A stretch of 64,000 nucleotides of DNA from Salinimicrobium sediminis (GTDB lineage Bacteria; Bacteroidota; Bacteroidia; Flavobacteriales; Flavobacteriaceae). The translations under genes were made by a program, and so were the position numbers. The notes below the pieces were generated by a model, which saw nothing but the letters and a program-made list of their open reading frames with translations, did no database searches and had not been told where the DNA came from. Location: assembly GCF_900215295.1 (NCBI RefSeq), contig NZ_OCMF01000002.1, positions 558,001 through 622,000 of the forward strand, given 5' to 3'. Every line of letters begins with the position of its first letter. The stretch's first letter is position 1. Below, in pieces: positions 8,310 to 17,239 of this stretch.

Positions 8310-9938
8310 ATGGATATTCAATTTAATAAAAACGAAGACCACAACAAATTATTAGTTTCAGATCTTAACCACCGCCTTAAACAGGTTAAACTTGGTGGCG
8401 GGGAAAAACGTATAGAAAAACATCACAAAAAGGGCAAAATGACTGCCCGTGAGCGGATCAATTACCTGCTGGATGATGAAAAAGAAGCCATTGAAATCGG
8501 GGCTTTTGCAGGAGATGGTATGTATGAAGAACATGGCGGCTGTCCCAGTGGCGGTGTGGTGGTGAAGATTGGAAAGGTTTCTGGAAAACAGTGTATTGTG
8601 GTTGCTAATGATGCCACGGTAAAAGCGGGCGCCTGGTTCCCTATAACTGCAAAAAAGAACCTGAGAGCTCAGGAGATTTCCATTGAAAATCGTTTACCTA
8701 TTATTTATCTGGTGGATTCCGCCGGAGTTTACCTGCCCATGCAGGATGAGATCTTTCCTGATAAAGAACACTTTGGAAGGATCTTTAGGAACAATGCTGT
8801 TATGAGCAGTATGGGGATCACCCAGATCTCTGCCGTTATGGGCAGCTGTGTTGCCGGGGGCGCCTATTTGCCTATCATGAGCGACGAAGCTCTTATCGTA
8901 GAGAAAACCGGAAGTATTTTCCTCGCCGGAAGCTATCTTGTAAAAGCAGCGATTGGAGAATCCATAGATAATGAAACTCTTGGAGGCGCTACCACTCACA
9001 GCGAGATCAGCGGGGTGACCGACTATAAAGCTAAAGATGATAAAGACGCCCTGGACACTATCAAAGGTTTGATGGACAAGATCGGGGATTATGATAAGGC
9101 CGGTTACAACCGGAAATCTCCAAAAAAACCGGCTAAAGATCCGCAGGAGATCTACGGAATACTTCCCAAACTTCGGAATGAGCAGTATGACATGCACGAG
9201 ATCATTGCGAGGCTGGTAGATGATTCTGAATTCCAGGAATACAAGGAAGGTTACGGGCAAACTATTATTACCGCCTACGCCCGAATTGACGGCTGGGCAG
9301 TGGGAATAGTTGCCAATCAACGCAAAATCGTCAAAAATGCAAAAAAAGAGATGCAATTTGGCGGAGTGATCTATTCCGATTCTGCCGACAAAGCCACACG
9401 ATTTATAGCAAATTGTAACCAAAAGAAAATTCCGTTGGTGTTCCTTCAGGACGTGACCGGTTTCATGGTGGGTAGCAAAAGCGAACATGGAGGCATCATA
9501 AAGGACGGCGCAAAAATGGTAAATGCGGTAAGTAATTCCGTAGTGCCAAAATTCACAGTGATCATTGGAAACTCTTACGGTGCGGGTAATTATGCGATGT
9601 GCGGAAAAGCCTATGACCCACGCCTCATTTTTGCATGGCCAAGCGCCGAACTTGCTGTGATGGGTGGCACCCAGGCTGCAAAGGTACTGGCGCAGATCGA
9701 AACAGCTTCCATGGAGAAAAAAGGAGAAAAAGTAGATGCCGAAAAGGAGAAGGAAGTATTCGAACAGATCAGAGCCCGCTACGACCGGCAAACTTCGGCC
9801 TATTACTCTGCAGCACATCTGTGGACAGATGCGGTGATCGATCCCCTGGACACCAGGAAATGGATCTCTACGGGTATTGAAGCTGCCAACCATGCTCCTA
9901 TTGAAAAAGATTTTAACCTTGGTGTGATCCAAACCTAA
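8310..9938 (+). CDS. Acyl-CoA carboxylase carboxyltransferase (beta) subunit, methylcrotonyl-CoA type
   Basis: A 542-residue carboxyltransferase that moves CO2 from biotin to an acyl-CoA. The N-terminal half binds CoA (GGCPSGGVVVKIGKV, then SAGVYLPMQDEIFPD) and the C-terminal half binds biotin (GAGNYAMCGKAYDPRLIFAW). The stretch GRIFRNNAVMSSMGI and the order of motifs resemble methylcrotonyl-CoA carboxylase beta (leucine breakdown) more than propionyl-CoA carboxylase. The biotin-bearing alpha subunit is not in this window. An M1 peptidase gene starts 14 bases downstream, so the two are probably co-transcribed. Substrate choice is inferred from similarity. Confidence 0.9.
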   Translation: MDIQFNKNEDHNKLLVSDLNHRLKQVKLGGGEKRIEKHHKKGKMTARERINYLLDDEKEAIEIGAFAGDGMYEEHGGCPSGGVVVKIGKVSGKQCIVVANDATVKAGAWFPITAKKNLRAQEISIENRLPIIYLVDSAGVYLPMQDEIFPDKEHFGRIFRNNAVMSSMGITQISAVMGSCVAGGAYLPIMSDEALIVEKTGSIFLAGSYLVKAAIGESIDNETLGGATTHSEISGVTDYKAKDDKDALDTIKGLMDKIGDYDKAGYNRKSPKKPAKDPQEIYGILPKLRNEQYDMHEIIARLVDDSEFQEYKEGYGQTIITAYARIDGWAVGIVANQRKIVKNAKKEMQFGGVIYSDSADKATRFIANCNQKKIPLVFLQDVTGFMVGSKSEHGGIIKDGAKMVNAVSNSVVPKFTVIIGNSYGAGNYAMCGKAYDPRLIFAWPSAELAVMGGTQAAKVLAQIETASMEKKGEKVDAEKEKEVFEQIRARYDRQTSAYYSAAHLWTDAVIDPLDTRKWISTGIEAANHAPIEKDFNLGVIQT

Positions 9939-9952
9939 GTTCCCTTTCCAAA

Positions 9953-11584
9953 ATGAGAATTTCTGCCCTCCTTTTTTTACTGATCCTGGTTATTGCCCCT
10001 ATTCAGGCCCAGGTGCTTTCCAATAAAATTACCTTTACTGAGGCCGATACCCTTCGGGGTTCCCTGCGGCCGGAAAGAAATTATGATGTTCAAAAATATC
10101 ATCTTAATGTCCGGGTGGAACCGGATGAAAGGTTCATTTCCGGGTATAACACTATTAGTTTTAAAGCTGATGAAGATCTTCCGGTAATGCAGGTGGACCT
10201 TTTTCAGAACATGAAGGTGGATTCCATTTTGTACAAGGGAGAAAAGATGAAATTCAACAGAAGGTACGATGCCGTATTTGTTGATCTCCAGCCAAAAGTG
10301 ACAAAAAACAGTATAGATTCAATACAATTCTTCTATTCCGGAAATCCTAAAGTAGCCAAAAACGCACCCTGGGACGGCGGATTTGTTTTTGATAAAGACA
10401 AGGAAGGAAATCATTTTATTGCTGTGGCAGTTCAGGGGACCGGAGCCAGCCTTTGGTATCCCAACAAGGACCATCAAAGCGATGAACCCGAAGAAGTTTT
10501 GATCCAGGTGGCAGTGCCTCATGAATTGATGAACGTATCCAACGGTAGGTTTGTAGGTAAAGAAGTGCTGGAGGACGGTTATACACGGTGGGATTGGAAA
10601 GTAGAAAGTCCTATAAACAATTATAATGTAGTGGTCAATATTGCTAATTATGTTCATTTTGAGGACAGATTCAGAGACCTGGATTTAGATTACTACGTGC
10701 TGCCATACCACCTGGAAAAGGCAAAAAAACAATTTGAGGAGGTGAAGTTTATGATGAACTGCTTCTATGAGAAATTTGGCGCTTATCCCTTTGAAGAAGA
10801 TGGATTTAAACTGGTGGAAACCCCTTACCTGGGCATGGAGCACCAAAGTGCTGTAGCCTACGGAAACGATTATAAAATGGGCTATCTGGGCAAGGACTTA
10901 AGCGGCACCGGCATCGGCCTTAAATGGGATTTTATCATTATACATGAAACAGGCCATGAATGGTTTGGAAACAGCATTACAGCAGCAGATATTGCCGATA
11001 TGTGGATCCATGAAGGCTTCACCTCCTATTCGGAAGCTGTTTATATCGAATGCCGCTGGGGGAAAGAAGAGGCTCTGGAATACCTACAGGGAACCCGGCG
11101 GGGAATAGGAAATCAAAAGCCGGTCATCGGACATTACGGTGTCAACAGTGAAGGCTCGGGTGATATGTATGCCAAGGGTGCAAATCTGCTGAACACCATT
11201 CGCAGTATCTATGACAATGACGAACTATGGTGGAAAACCTTAAAAAATTATACTGAAACTTACCGTCACAAGATCATTACCACTCAGGAAACCGAAGCTT
11301 TTTTCAATAAGGCTATTGCATATGACCTGCAGCCGGTCTTTGATCAATACCTGCGGAATAAATCAATCCCGGAATTACAATTCCGCAAGAAAGGCAAAAA
11401 GACAGAATTTCGATGGAAGGCAGATGTAGAGAATTTTGATATGCCGGTGGATGTGATTCTCAAAGGTAAAGAAGTGCGACTTCATCCTTCCGACCAATGG
11501 CAAAAATTAGAAGTAAAGGTTTCTTCTCCGGAAGAAATTGAAGTCATGGAGAAGGAATTCTATATTAACAGAAAGAATCTGTAA
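9953..11584 (+). CDS. Exported M1 family metallopeptidase
   Basis: A 543-residue zinc peptidase with a Sec signal peptide (cleavage likely after PIQAQ, near residue 20). Motif GMEHQSAVAYG near residue 293 corresponds to the substrate-binding GxMEN site. The zinc site is HETGHEWFGN near residue 331, with the third ligand in WIHEGFTSYSE. The chain ends soon after the catalytic domain and lacks the long C-terminal helical domain of classical aminopeptidase N, so it is a short M1 enzyme. It is likely periplasmic or surface-associated and degrades peptides. A second, longer M1 enzyme is encoded at 27.8-29.9 kb. Confidence 0.9.
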   Translation: MRISALLFLLILVIAPIQAQVLSNKITFTEADTLRGSLRPERNYDVQKYHLNVRVEPDERFISGYNTISFKADEDLPVMQVDLFQNMKVDSILYKGEKMKFNRRYDAVFVDLQPKVTKNSIDSIQFFYSGNPKVAKNAPWDGGFVFDKDKEGNHFIAVAVQGTGASLWYPNKDHQSDEPEEVLIQVAVPHELMNVSNGRFVGKEVLEDGYTRWDWKVESPINNYNVVVNIANYVHFEDRFRDLDLDYYVLPYHLEKAKKQFEEVKFMMNCFYEKFGAYPFEEDGFKLVETPYLGMEHQSAVAYGNDYKMGYLGKDLSGTGIGLKWDFIIIHETGHEWFGNSITAADIADMWIHEGFTSYSEAVYIECRWGKEEALEYLQGTRRGIGNQKPVIGHYGVNSEGSGDMYAKGANLLNTIRSIYDNDELWWKTLKNYTETYRHKIITTQETEAFFNKAIAYDLQPVFDQYLRNKSIPELQFRKKGKKTEFRWKADVENFDMPVDVILKGKEVRLHPSDQWQKLEVKVSSPEEIEVMEKEFYINRKNL

Positions 11585-11610
11585 TTAGGTTTCACACCAC
11601 AAATTTTATT

Positions 11611-11936
11611 GATGGCGCGGATTTGCAATCCGTGCCGATTCCTTATTCTTACCTCCAACCACTGTCAGGGTTTAAAACCGCGGATAGTGTTTTTCGATGG
11701 ATGGCGCGGATTTGCAATCCGTGCAGATTCCTTATTCTTACCTCCAACCACTGTCAGGGTTTAAAACCGGTAACAGAGTTTTCCCATGGATGGCCCGGAT
11801 TTGCATTCAGTGCTGATTCCTTATTCTTACCTCCAACCGCTGTCAGGATCTAAAACCGCTGACAGGGTTTTTCGATGGATGGCGGATTTGCAATCCGTGC
11901 CGCTTACTCTACCAGAAAAAGCAACCGCTGTCAAGG
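11611..11936 (+). repeat. Tandem array of four 89-bp REP-like units
   Basis: Units start at 11611, 11700, 11789 and 11878, an exact 89-base spacing; the last is truncated and diverged. Each unit has a short palindrome, GCGCGGATT-TGC-AATCCGTGC, able to form a nine-pair hairpin with a TGC loop. A spacer CCTTATTCTTACCTCCAACC follows, then a second module CTGTCAGG...CCGCTGACAG, best preserved in unit three. The pattern resembles REP/BIME elements that are mobilised by RAYT (TnpA-REP) transposases in Bacteroidetes; no transposase is in this window. The array fills the 428-base gap between the M1 gene and the DoxX gene. An open frame through it is a by-product. Confidence 0.85.
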
Positions 11937-12012
11937 ATATTGTGTAAAATTTTCTTCTCCGCTTTTTCAAATCACTAATTTTCAGTAAATTATAGTTTCT
12001 AAATCAGGAGCT

Positions 12013-12435
12013 ATGATGTCTATCAAATCCCTAAACAAATGGGCCAATGCGCATACCTATTATCCGCTTGACCTGCTGAGAATCGTATTGGGAGTTTTCT
12101 TTTTCTTAAAAGGAATTCAATTCGTTGCACAAACTCACATGCTTACCGAACTTATTGGACCTCTTAAAGGTTATGGGGGAGTAATGTTGTTGATACATTA
12201 TATCGCTCCCGCACATTTGGTAGGTGGCCTTTTAATTGCCTTTGGATTACTTACCCGCTGGGCGCTTATTGCACAGTTGCCAATCCTGTTTGGAGCTATA
12301 CTTATAAATTTTATGGGAGTAATGCACTGGGGAAATTTAATTTTGGCAGTAGTTGCCCTGGCGCTTACCGCCTTCTTTATCTATTACGGTTCGGGAAAGC
12401 ATTCTCTGGACTACTACTTCAAAATGCAGGTTTAG
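12013..12435 (+). CDS. DoxX-like family membrane protein
   Basis: A 140-residue protein with four hydrophobic segments. It starts with PLDLLRIVLGVFFFLKGIQF, the usual beginning of DoxX-type proteins, and contains GGLLIAFGLLTRWALI, the conserved glycine-rich segment. DoxX proteins are thought to work with membrane redox partners, but no reaction is certain. Two adjacent ATG codons offer starts at 12013 and 12016. Its stop codon overlaps the stop of menE on the other strand by three bases, with no terminator between them. Confidence 0.8.
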   Translation: MMSIKSLNKWANAHTYYPLDLLRIVLGVFFFLKGIQFVAQTHMLTELIGPLKGYGGVMLLIHYIAPAHLVGGLLIAFGLLTRWALIAQLPILFGAILINFMGVMHWGNLILAVVALALTAFFIYYGSGKHSLDYYFKMQV

Positions 12436-13532
12436 GCCATTCTGCTTTTTAGAGTGTTGGCGCGATGTATCTTTCCGTTGGGAGTTTCTTCAAACTTCTC
12501 GACGAAATATATCTTTTTAGGCACTTCGAACTTACCCAGTTTCCGGCAGGCTTTAATCTCCCGTTCCAGGTTGTTTAGAGCAACTTCAGAAAACTCGCTC
12601 TCTACCATAAGGACCAGCTTTTCTCCTAATGCCGCATCGGGTAAGGAAGTCACAAAGAACCGGTGAGCAATGATAGGTGCAAGCTTGGCTTCTATCTCTT
12701 CGGGATGTAATTTTACTCCGCCGGAGTTGATCACATTGTCTATCCTGCCTTTCCAGATAAATGTTTTTTCTGAAAGCAGTTCCACAACATCATTGGTGAT
12801 CAAGGTCTCATCGGTAAGCTGCGGGGCATCAATGACCAGGCAGCCGCGGTCATCTGTACTGATACTTACATTTGGAAGCACCGTAAAAGGCACGGGGTCT
12901 TCTTTGATCTTTTTCTTTGGATTGACATGCCGGGCAGCAATATGGGAAACGGTTTCGGTCATCCCATAGGTTTCGTATACCTCTGTACCTATTTCCTGCA
13001 CCAGATTCCGGAGATTACTTGACACTGCTCCTCCTCCAACAATTAGTTTTTTGATCAAATGTAACCTGCTAAGGGAGTTATCCAACTGGAACGGCGTCAT
13101 CGCACAAAAATCATAGATCTTGAAAATACGATCCAACGGATTGGCTTTGGGAAGTTCCAGGTCGAGTTTCCAACCAAGAAGCATGGCTCTTACAAGCATC
13201 ATCTTCCCCGCAATAAAGTTGACCGGAAGACAATGCAGGGCTGTAGTTCCGGGTCCCAGATCAAAGAATTTGCCCGTGGCACGGGCACTATTGATCATTT
13301 GTTGTTTCCTGATCCTTATTCTCTTTGGAGGTCCGGTAGAGCCGGAAGTTTTTACTTCAACATAATCTTTATCATTCAACCAGTCCAGTAAAAAATTGCC
13401 CGCCTGGCCTTCATAGGGTTCCCCTTCCTTAATCAAACTATAAGCTACCGCGGCCAGATCCTCATTGGTATAGTACAGGCCGTTTAACCTGAAATCGGGA
13501 TGTGTCTCGGGTAAGCTGAATTCATTTTGCAT
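12432..13532 (-). CDS. menE: o-Succinylbenzoate--CoA ligase-like AMP-binding enzyme
   Basis: A 366-residue acyl-adenylate-forming enzyme. It has the P-loop KTSGSTGPPKRI near residue 60, the YGMTETVSHIA motif near 190, the hinge WKGRIDNVINSGG near 270 and the C-terminal catalytic lysine in ETPNGKIHR. MenE joins CoA to o-succinylbenzoate in menaquinone synthesis. The length is short for the family but usual for Bacteroidetes. The assignment is strengthened by menC and menA upstream on the same strand. It is the last gene of the minus-strand run that begins with holA. Confidence 0.88.
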   Translation of the reverse strand: MQNEFSLPETHPDFRLNGLYYTNEDLAAVAYSLIKEGEPYEGQAGNFLLDWLNDKDYVEVKTSGSTGPPKRIRIRKQQMINSARATGKFFDLGPGTTALHCLPVNFIAGKMMLVRAMLLGWKLDLELPKANPLDRIFKIYDFCAMTPFQLDNSLSRLHLIKKLIVGGGAVSSNLRNLVQEIGTEVYETYGMTETVSHIAARHVNPKKKIKEDPVPFTVLPNVSISTDDRGCLVIDAPQLTDETLITNDVVELLSEKTFIWKGRIDNVINSGGVKLHPEEIEAKLAPIIAHRFFVTSLPDAALGEKLVLMVESEFSEVALNNLEREIKACRKLGKFEVPKKIYFVEKFEETPNGKIHRANTLKSRMA

Positions 13533-13588
13533 AACTTTAATAAAGTTTAACTGCCTGAATTATAAAGTTAACAAATTGCAGAGGAAAA

Positions 13589-14533
13589 CTAGATTTCTTC
13601 AGAATATTTTAAGGTTTCCGGTGGATATACCTTTCCAAAAAGCTTCTCTTTCCAATTGTTCCATCTATAGGTGCGAGCCATTAAAAAGAGAAAAACAGGA
13701 TAGACAATTACAATTGGAAGGAGGATATCCAGGCCTGCTGTGGGTTCAGAAACATCCTTTAGCACAGAATTCGTTTCAAATGCAGTCCAGTCGGCCGTTA
13801 CAAGGAGAGCACCGATGAGATTGTTTCCGGCGTGAAAGCCAAGGGCCAGCTCCAGTCCTTCATCCATAAGGGTCATGATTCCAAGCAGGAACCCTGTACC
13901 TATATAGTAGAACATAATGATGTATCCCAGTTTTTCCACTTCGGGATTAAAGATGTGCATTCCTCCAAAAATAACCGAAGTTATTACTAAAGGCAGCCAT
14001 TTATTTTTGGCAAGAACTCCAATTCCCTGCATGAGATAACCCCTAAACAGGTATTCTTCAAAACTGGTTTGCAAGGGAACCATGATCAAAGCAATAGCTG
14101 CAAGGATAAGAAATGGAACCATGTCAAAATTCCAAAGGTAGTCCTCCGGTTGCAGGTTGTAATCAATGATCGTAGTTACAACTGTAAAGACAGCAACAAT
14201 ACTGAAGCCAAAAAAGAACCTGCCCCAATCTATTTTTTTTCGGCTGGTAGTGGCATCTTTGATTTTTTGGTTGTGCAAAAATCTAATCACAAAAAAAAGT
14301 GCGGCAAGGCCTACGGCAAAAGTAAGCAGTAACAGGAAAAAATTTAAGTTCGAATCCAGCACCTTGAACATCTCTGACTGGGTAAGGGTAAGGACCTCGG
14401 GGCCGGCCTCAAAGAAAAGGGCTGCCATAAAAGGTATGGCTCCAAATAATTGCCACCCAAGAAAAACTATGATAAGGCCAACTAAATAACGCCACCATTC
14501 TGTTCTTGCTTTAAATGCCTGTTGTATAAACAT
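13589..14533 (-). CDS. CPBP family intramembrane glutamic endopeptidase
   Basis: A 314-residue protein with about eight hydrophobic helices. It has the family motifs in order: FEEYLFRGYLMQG (EExxxR) near residue 160, FGGMHIFNPE near 190, and HAGNNLIGALL near 240. These provide the catalytic glutamates and histidines of Rce1/CPBP proteases, which cleave within the membrane. The gene lies 8 bases downstream of menC and 56 bases upstream of menE, so it is part of the menaquinone run. Its substrate is not known and a direct role in menaquinone synthesis is not implied. Confidence 0.88.
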   Translation of the reverse strand: MFIQQAFKARTEWWRYLVGLIIVFLGWQLFGAIPFMAALFFEAGPEVLTLTQSEMFKVLDSNLNFFLLLLTFAVGLAALFFVIRFLHNQKIKDATTSRKKIDWGRFFFGFSIVAVFTVVTTIIDYNLQPEDYLWNFDMVPFLILAAIALIMVPLQTSFEEYLFRGYLMQGIGVLAKNKWLPLVITSVIFGGMHIFNPEVEKLGYIIMFYYIGTGFLLGIMTLMDEGLELALGFHAGNNLIGALLVTADWTAFETNSVLKDVSEPTAGLDILLPIVIVYPVFLFLMARTYRWNNWKEKLFGKVYPPETLKYSEEI

Positions 14534-14541
14534 GTTCTTTA

Positions 14542-15576
14542 TTATAGATTAAATTTCCAGTTTTTTTTGGGATGAAACCACAGTTGTCCATTTTCAACCT
14601 CCAGAGGGGCTTCAAAATTGTTGGTATATAAACCGCCGGTACCCAATCCTTGCGGCATTTCATTATTAAGCGTAAAAGTATGTTGTGCAATGGCGTTTAG
14701 TCCCACATTACTCTCCAGCGCACTTGTGATCCACCATCCGGTATTTTGATCTTTTGCAAGTTTTATCCACTCTTCTGTTCCTTTAAATCCGCCGATGAGG
14801 CTGGGCTTAAAAATGAGGTATTGCGGCTGTATTATTTGTAGCAGTTTGTGCTTTTCTGTTACATGAGTTACTCCAATTAGTTCTTCATCTAAAGCAATAG
14901 GTAAAGGCGTTTTATCACAGAGTGCTGCCATCTCCTCCGGCTGTCCCTGTTTAATGGGCTGTTCAATACTGTGCAGCTCCAGCTCACTAAGGCGTTTCAG
15001 TTTTTCCATGGCTTCAGAAGCCTTGAATGCTCCATTGGCATCTACTCTTATCTCTATTTCTCCGGAAGTAAATTCTTTCCGGATAAACTTCAGCAGGTCA
15101 ATTTCAGTTTCAAAATTAATGGCTCCTATTTTCAGCTTAATACACCTGAAGCCTTGTTCTATCTTTTGAATGATCTGCTCTTTCATGAATTGCTCCTCCC
15201 CCATCCATACAAGTCCATTAATAGGAATAGAAGCATTTCCCCGTGTAAATTCCGAAGGGAACAAGAGGAAAGGATCCGGAGCCCCTAATGACCGAAAAGC
15301 CATCTCCACCCCAAATTGAATGCTTGGAAACTCCCGAAGCTCATCCCACAGTTTCTCCTCTCCTAAATGTATATTTTTACACACCCATTCCAATTTCTCC
15401 TCATAACCGGGGCGGTCATCATAGCTAAGACTACGAAGGATCCCACATTCCCCGATCCCCTTTTTGGCATTTTTTTCAAGGATGAGAAACCAGGTCTCTT
15501 TTTGTGTAAGAACGCCCCGCGAAGTTCCGCTGGGGCGCTTGAAATTCAGAATATATTTGTGATAGGTTGCCTGCAC
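14542..15576 (-). CDS. menC: o-Succinylbenzoate synthase
   Basis: An enolase-superfamily enzyme of about 344 residues that dehydrates SHCHC to o-succinylbenzoate in menaquinone synthesis. Visible catalytic parts are the lysine in CIKLKIGAINF, the metal ligands in RVDANGAF, SIEQPI and ALDEEL, and the second lysine in LIFKPSLIGG. The longest frame begins at a TTG abutting the upstream stop. A GTG nine bases further in (15574-15576) gives MQATYHKYILNFKRPSGTS, which matches the family N-terminus as remembered, so that start is preferred. The overlap region suggests coupling with the MBL hydrolase gene. Confidence 0.9.
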   Translation of the reverse strand: MQATYHKYILNFKRPSGTSRGVLTQKETWFLILEKNAKKGIGECGILRSLSYDDRPGYEEKLEWVCKNIHLGEEKLWDELREFPSIQFGVEMAFRSLGAPDPFLLFPSEFTRGNASIPINGLVWMGEEQFMKEQIIQKIEQGFRCIKLKIGAINFETEIDLLKFIRKEFTSGEIEIRVDANGAFKASEAMEKLKRLSELELHSIEQPIKQGQPEEMAALCDKTPLPIALDEELIGVTHVTEKHKLLQIIQPQYLIFKPSLIGGFKGTEEWIKLAKDQNTGWWITSALESNVGLNAIAQHTFTLNNEMPQGLGTGGLYTNNFEAPLEVENGQLWFHPKKNWKFNL

Positions 15577-15585
15577 TTGCTGCAA

Positions 15586-16266
15586 TTAAAGTTCGATGCT
15601 TTCTCCTGTTTCCAGCAGCATAAGGTCTTTACCTTTCTTGTAAAATTTTCGTTTGGCCATCTCATGATCTATTTCAATGAAACCAAAGGTATCATAATGA
15701 CAGCCCAGGATCTTGTCACATTCTACAAAATCACTGGCTAAAATTGCGTCATCTATTCCCATTGTAAAGTTGTCACCAATTGGCAGAATGGCAAGATCCA
15801 GCCTGGTGTGCATAGGAATTAGTTTCATATCCATGGTAAGGGCGGTATCTCCCGCTATATAGATATTCTTATGTTCGCCTTCAATGACAAACCCTCCGGG
15901 TTGGCCGCCGTAGCTTCCGTCGGGAAAGGAACTGGTATGAATGGCGTTGACATATTTTACAGTTCCGAAGTCAAAACTCCACTTACCGCCATGGTTAAGC
16001 GGATGCACTTCCAAACCTTTATTCTCGTAATGAGTGGTAATTTCGTAATTGCTGATGATCACAGCGCCTGTGCGTTTTGCAATAGCTTCGGCATCCAAAG
16101 TGTGATCCTGGTGCGCGTGGGTGAGCAGGATGTAATCTGCTTTTAGCTCTTCAATATTTACTTTATCCTTCACCTTTTCGTTTCCCGAAATAAATGGGTC
16201 GACCAAAAGATGAATTCCTTTAACTTCAATAGAAAATGTGCTGTGTCCGTAATGTGTTATTTTCAT
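15586..16266 (-). CDS. UPF0173 metal-dependent hydrolase (MBL fold)
   Basis: A 226-residue MBL-fold hydrolase. The start at 16266 gives MKITHYGHSTFSIEVKG, the standard UPF0173 N-terminus; the frame is open for 31 codons further upstream but that stretch looks non-coding. Metal-binding motifs are THAHQDHTLD near residue 55 and YIAGDTALTMD near 145, and the last histidine is in ILGCHYDTFGF. No substrate is known for this family. It sits between menA and menC, and ends 10 bases before the preferred menC start. Its presence in a menaquinone run is a lead for function, not evidence. Confidence 0.88.
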   Translation of the reverse strand: MKITHYGHSTFSIEVKGIHLLVDPFISGNEKVKDKVNIEELKADYILLTHAHQDHTLDAEAIAKRTGAVIISNYEITTHYENKGLEVHPLNHGGKWSFDFGTVKYVNAIHTSSFPDGSYGGQPGGFVIEGEHKNIYIAGDTALTMDMKLIPMHTRLDLAILPIGDNFTMGIDDAILASDFVECDKILGCHYDTFGFIEIDHEMAKRKFYKKGKDLMLLETGESIEL

Positions 16267-16336
16267 GATGTCATGTTTTAAAACAAAATACAAAATCCCC
16301 CCGAAAAAAGGGGCTACAAAATGCCCTTTTTGACAC

Positions 16337-17239
16337 CTATAAAATTTGCCCCAGTCCAAACAACAGGGCGAGAATAAAGGTTCCTATGGCCAGTTTCTTG
16401 AGTTCGGGATCGAGCATTACCGGGTTTTTGTTTTCCATTACTCTTTTAAGATGCATCAATAAAGGAAAGAAGGCAAACAGGTATAACAGGTCATCTATAC
16501 TTTCAAATGAAAGAGCCGAGTACAGAATAATGCAGCTAAAAGCACCCAGCAGCAGGAAATAGTGATATTGTTTGGCTTTTTTGGCACCCATTTTCACCAC
16601 CAGGGTGTTTTTTCCTGCCCGGGCATCTGCGGCATGATCCCGCATATTGTTCAGGTTTAGAACTCCGGCGCTAAGAAAGCCCACAGTAGCAGCCGGCAGC
16701 AACACCTGCCAGTCCCATTCCAGAGCATATAAAAAATATGAACCATAAACCCCTACCAGGCCAAAAAAGATAAACACAAAAACATCTCCCAGACCGCGGT
16801 AACCGTAAGCAGAATCTCCCACGGTATATTTCACGGCAGCAACAATGGCAGCGATGCCCAGCAGCAGGAAGAGTACTGCATAGAAAAGACTACGGCCGCC
16901 AAAGGCGACGTAAATAAGGGCGACCGCAAATGAAAAGGTTATAATTGCAGTGCCTATCATGCCCCAGTACATTTCCTTGCGGGTCATTAGTCCGCTTTGC
17001 AAGGCGCGTTGGGGGCCCACCCGTTCTTCGTTGTCTGTGCCTTTCACAAAATCCCCATAGTCATTAGCGAAATTGGAAAGCACCTGCAACCCCAGAGTGG
17101 TAGCCAGAGCAAGCGAAAAGATCACCGCATTGAATTCCTCCTGTGCCACAGCAATAGCACTCCCCACAATAATTCCTGAAATCGATAGCGGAAGCGTTCG
17201 CAACCTCGCCGCACTCACCCAGGTGTCAAAATTTGCCAT
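16337..17239 (-). CDS. menA: 1,4-Dihydroxy-2-naphthoate polyprenyltransferase
   Basis: A 300-residue UbiA-family membrane enzyme with about eight or nine hydrophobic helices. It attaches the polyprenyl tail to 1,4-dihydroxy-2-naphthoate. The first aspartate-rich motif NDYGDFVKGTDNEERVGP near residue 60 is the MenA form, and the second, NNMRDHAADARAGKNTL, lies near residue 198. The start codon overlaps the holA stop by one base (TAATG), indicating translational coupling. No menD, menB or menF is present in the window, so the pathway is only partly encoded here. Confidence 0.93.
   Translation of the reverse strand: MANFDTWVSAARLRTLPLSISGIIVGSAIAVAQEEFNAVIFSLALATTLGLQVLSNFANDYGDFVKGTDNEERVGPQRALQSGLMTRKEMYWGMIGTAIITFSFAVALIYVAFGGRSLFYAVLFLLLGIAAIVAAVKYTVGDSAYGYRGLGDVFVFIFFGLVGVYGSYFLYALEWDWQVLLPAATVGFLSAGVLNLNNMRDHAADARAGKNTLVVKMGAKKAKQYHYFLLLGAFSCIILYSALSFESIDDLLYLFAFFPLLMHLKRVMENKNPVMLDPELKKLAIGTFILALLFGLGQIL

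Noticed and set aside
8694-9932. A 412-codon open frame on the minus strand opposite the carboxylase gene
   Set aside because: It has no domain features, is rich in Phe, His and Ile in odd order, and lies wholly within a clear conserved gene on the other strand.
11623-11853. A 76-codon open frame through the repeats
   Set aside because: It exists only because the 89-base repeat has few stops; the product is repeat-derived and has no features.
11611-11936. Possible CRISPR array
   Set aside because: The units are direct 89-base copies along their whole length, with no variable spacers, and no cas genes are near.
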